Shown here piece by piece: positions 49,031 through 50,258 of a stretch of 50,258 nt of DNA. The translations under genes and the position numbers were made by a program. Position 1 is the stretch's first letter, and each line of letters begins with the position of its first letter. The notes beneath the pieces are model-generated. The model worked only from the letters and a program-made list of their open reading frames with translations. It did no database searches and had not been told where the DNA came from. Origin of the DNA: Mycobacterium angelicum (GTDB lineage Bacteria > Actinomycetota > Actinomycetes > Mycobacteriales > Mycobacteriaceae); assembly GCF_002086155.1 (NCBI RefSeq), contig NZ_MVHE01000038.1:1-50258 (forward strand). Direction: 5' to 3'.

Positions 49031-50258
49031 CTACGGCACCGAGCCGGTGAGGAAGAAACCGGAGAGCCGGCTGCCGGTGTTGGCCAAACCTGAGATGACA
49101 CCGGCGACCGAGAGACCCAGAGCATTGGTGTTGGCGATGCCTGACATGGCGTTGCCCAGGTTGGTGAGACCCGAGAGGAGCTCGCCGCCGTAGTTTTCGA
49201 AGCCCGATGCGTGTGCTCCGATGTTCCAGAATCCGGAGATGGTGTCGCCCATATTGCCGAAGCCTGATGCGCTGCCGTCACCGGAGTTGAAGAAGCCCGA
49301 GGACGGCGCGTTGGTGGTGTTCCCGAAGCCCGGCGCCGCCGGGAAGTGGAATACCGGCACGGTGATGCCGCCGATGTTGCCGGCGATACCCACATTGAGC
49401 ATCGTGTTGTCGCTGCCCAGCGTGAGGTTGAGAGGGATGTCGGAGATCCGGATTTGCGGGATCTGAATGGGGTCGAGCGACGAGTTCAGGGGGACCGTGA
49501 TGGTGATCGGCAGCCCGGATATGGGCACGTCGAAGTGGATCTCGTCGGTCACGTGGATGGGGATGGTGATGCCGCCGGACTCTCCGTCGACGATGAGGGA
49601 GAGGTTGACCGGGATGGCGCTGGTGGTGTCGCCGTGGATGGTGAAGGGGTTGACCGACAGGCCGGTGATGTTGCCGGTGATGGGGAGTTTGAGGATGCCG
49701 CTGGCGCCCAGGGTCAGTGGGATGGGTGGGATGTTCAGGGTGTAATCGGCCTGCATCAGGCCCTGGCCATCGCCACGCCAGAACAACCCGTTGTTGGCGT
49801 CTCCGGAGTTAAACGCCCCGGTGTTCAGATCCCCGGTGTTGGCGTACCCGGTGTTGAGATCGCCGGTGTTGTAGCTGCCGGTATTGGTATGCCCGGGATT
49901 AAACGATCCGGTGTTCAAACTGCCGGCGTTGAAGCCACCCGAGTTGTAACTGCCCGCGTTGGCCCACCCGGTGTTCAACACACCGGAGTTGAACACCCCA
50001 CTGTTGGCCATGCCGCTGTTGGCGATCCCGGTATTGAACTCACCGGAGTTACCGATCCCGAAGTTCCCGGTCCCGGAATTGAAGAACCCCACATTATTAC
50101 TACCGGAATTGAACAACCCCACATTCCCCGACCCCGAATTCCAGCCCCCGAACCCAACCTGATGATCCCCGGTCAGCCCGATCCCCACATTATTATGCCC
50201 CTGATTCCCGAACCCGAAATTCCCGCTCCCACTGTTCCCCCACCCCGTATTGAAACTC
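49031..50258 (-). CDS. PPE-MPTR family protein (5' partial)
   Basis: The frame is open through the right edge, so the PPE domain is outside the window. Residues near the edge are tandem pentapeptides of the NxGxxNxGxxN type (GFFNSGTGNFGIGNSG and so on), the MPTR repeats. After about 130 residues a long non-repeat domain follows (YTLNIPPIPLTLGASG through IPVNLSLIV), then a last short run of repeats (GFFNSGDGSASGFGN) and a C-terminus ending FFLTGSVP. These large proteins are surface-located or secreted via ESX-5. In M. tuberculosis the Rv0909 gene is next to ctpE, so this PPE is a lineage-specific neighbour. Confidence 0.93.
   Translation of the reverse strand, partial: SFNTGWGNSGSGNFGFGNQGHNNVGIGLTGDHQVGFGGWNSGSGNVGLFNSGSNNVGFFNSGTGNFGIGNSGEFNTGIANSGMANSGVFNSGVLNTGWANAGSYNSGGFNAGSLNTGSFNPGHTNTGSYNTGDLNTGYANTGDLNTGAFNSGDANNGLFWRGDGQGLMQADYTLNIPPIPLTLGASGILKLPITGNITGLSVNPFTIHGDTTSAIPVNLSLIVDGESGGITIPIHVTDEIHFDVPISGLPITITVPLNSSLDPIQIPQIRISDIPLNLTLGSDNTMLNVGIAGNIGGITVPVFHFPAAPGFGNTTNAPSSGFFNSGDGSASGFGNMGDTISGFWNIGAHASGFENYGGELLSGLTNLGNAMSGIANTNALGLSVAGVISGLANTGSRLSGFFLTGSVP

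Overview
The window is high-GC mycobacterial DNA. PE, PPE, PPE-MPTR and 13E12-type genes, a LigD/Ku end-joining pair, PknD with a beta-propeller sensor and PstS lipoproteins place it in Mycobacterium, probably a slow-growing non-tuberculous species. From memory, the gene order follows the M. tuberculosis segment Rv0939 down to Rv0909 in inverted orientation, interrupted by blocks of accessory genes.

Layout. 1-2.5 kb: a 13E12/HNH gene cut by the window edge and a PE protein with a serine-hydrolase domain. 2.5-9.5 kb: a fumarylacetoacetase/metallo-hydrolase fusion and ligD on the minus strand, then on the plus strand a toxin-antitoxin pair, a PfkB kinase, a CsbD-like protein and ku. 9.5-16.1 kb: phosphate uptake and signalling (pstS2-type lipoprotein, pknD, and a convergent pstS3-pstC-pstA operon) with no ATPase gene. 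16.4-20.9 kb: an SDR behind a KstR-like box, divergent MarR and TetR regulators, an NRAMP transporter and a GGCT/poly-gamma-glutamate hydrolase fusion.

20.9-29.4 kb is an accessory redox and nitrogen-oxide island. It holds an LLM oxidoreductase, an Acg-type nitroreductase, two regulators that each carry a CX13CX2H signature, a 7Fe ferredoxin and a CX5C ferredoxin sharing a palindromic divergent promoter, a hemerythrin-DUF2249 protein, an NnrS-like membrane protein, and an 852-residue protein fusing a polytopic membrane domain, a blue-copper cupredoxin and a complete copper nitrite reductase. A tRNA-Arg(CCU) gene and an eroded transposase start follow.

30.3-39.4 kb is a second accessory block. 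It holds a very unusual PE protein with two CBM2-like modules, two long Gly-Thr hexanucleotide-repeat linkers and a GH18 catalytic domain; a triplicated intergenic repeat; a DAO-family oxidase with a 51-residue upstream partner; two small exported proteins; a divergent pair of PE-like type VII substrates; and a PucR regulator. 39.6-48.9 kb returns to the conserved order (PE7/PPE14-like pair, thiolase, carotenoid-oxygenase-like dioxygenase, VOC proteins, a four-TM protein, and the SRPBCC/MT0933 pair), with a glycogen-debranching gene inserted. The right edge is a PPE-MPTR gene running out of the window.

The best candidates for new biology are the PE-CBM2-GH18 protein and the nitrite/NO module with its paired cysteine-ligand regulators. 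All family assignments were made by reading the sequence; no database search was run.
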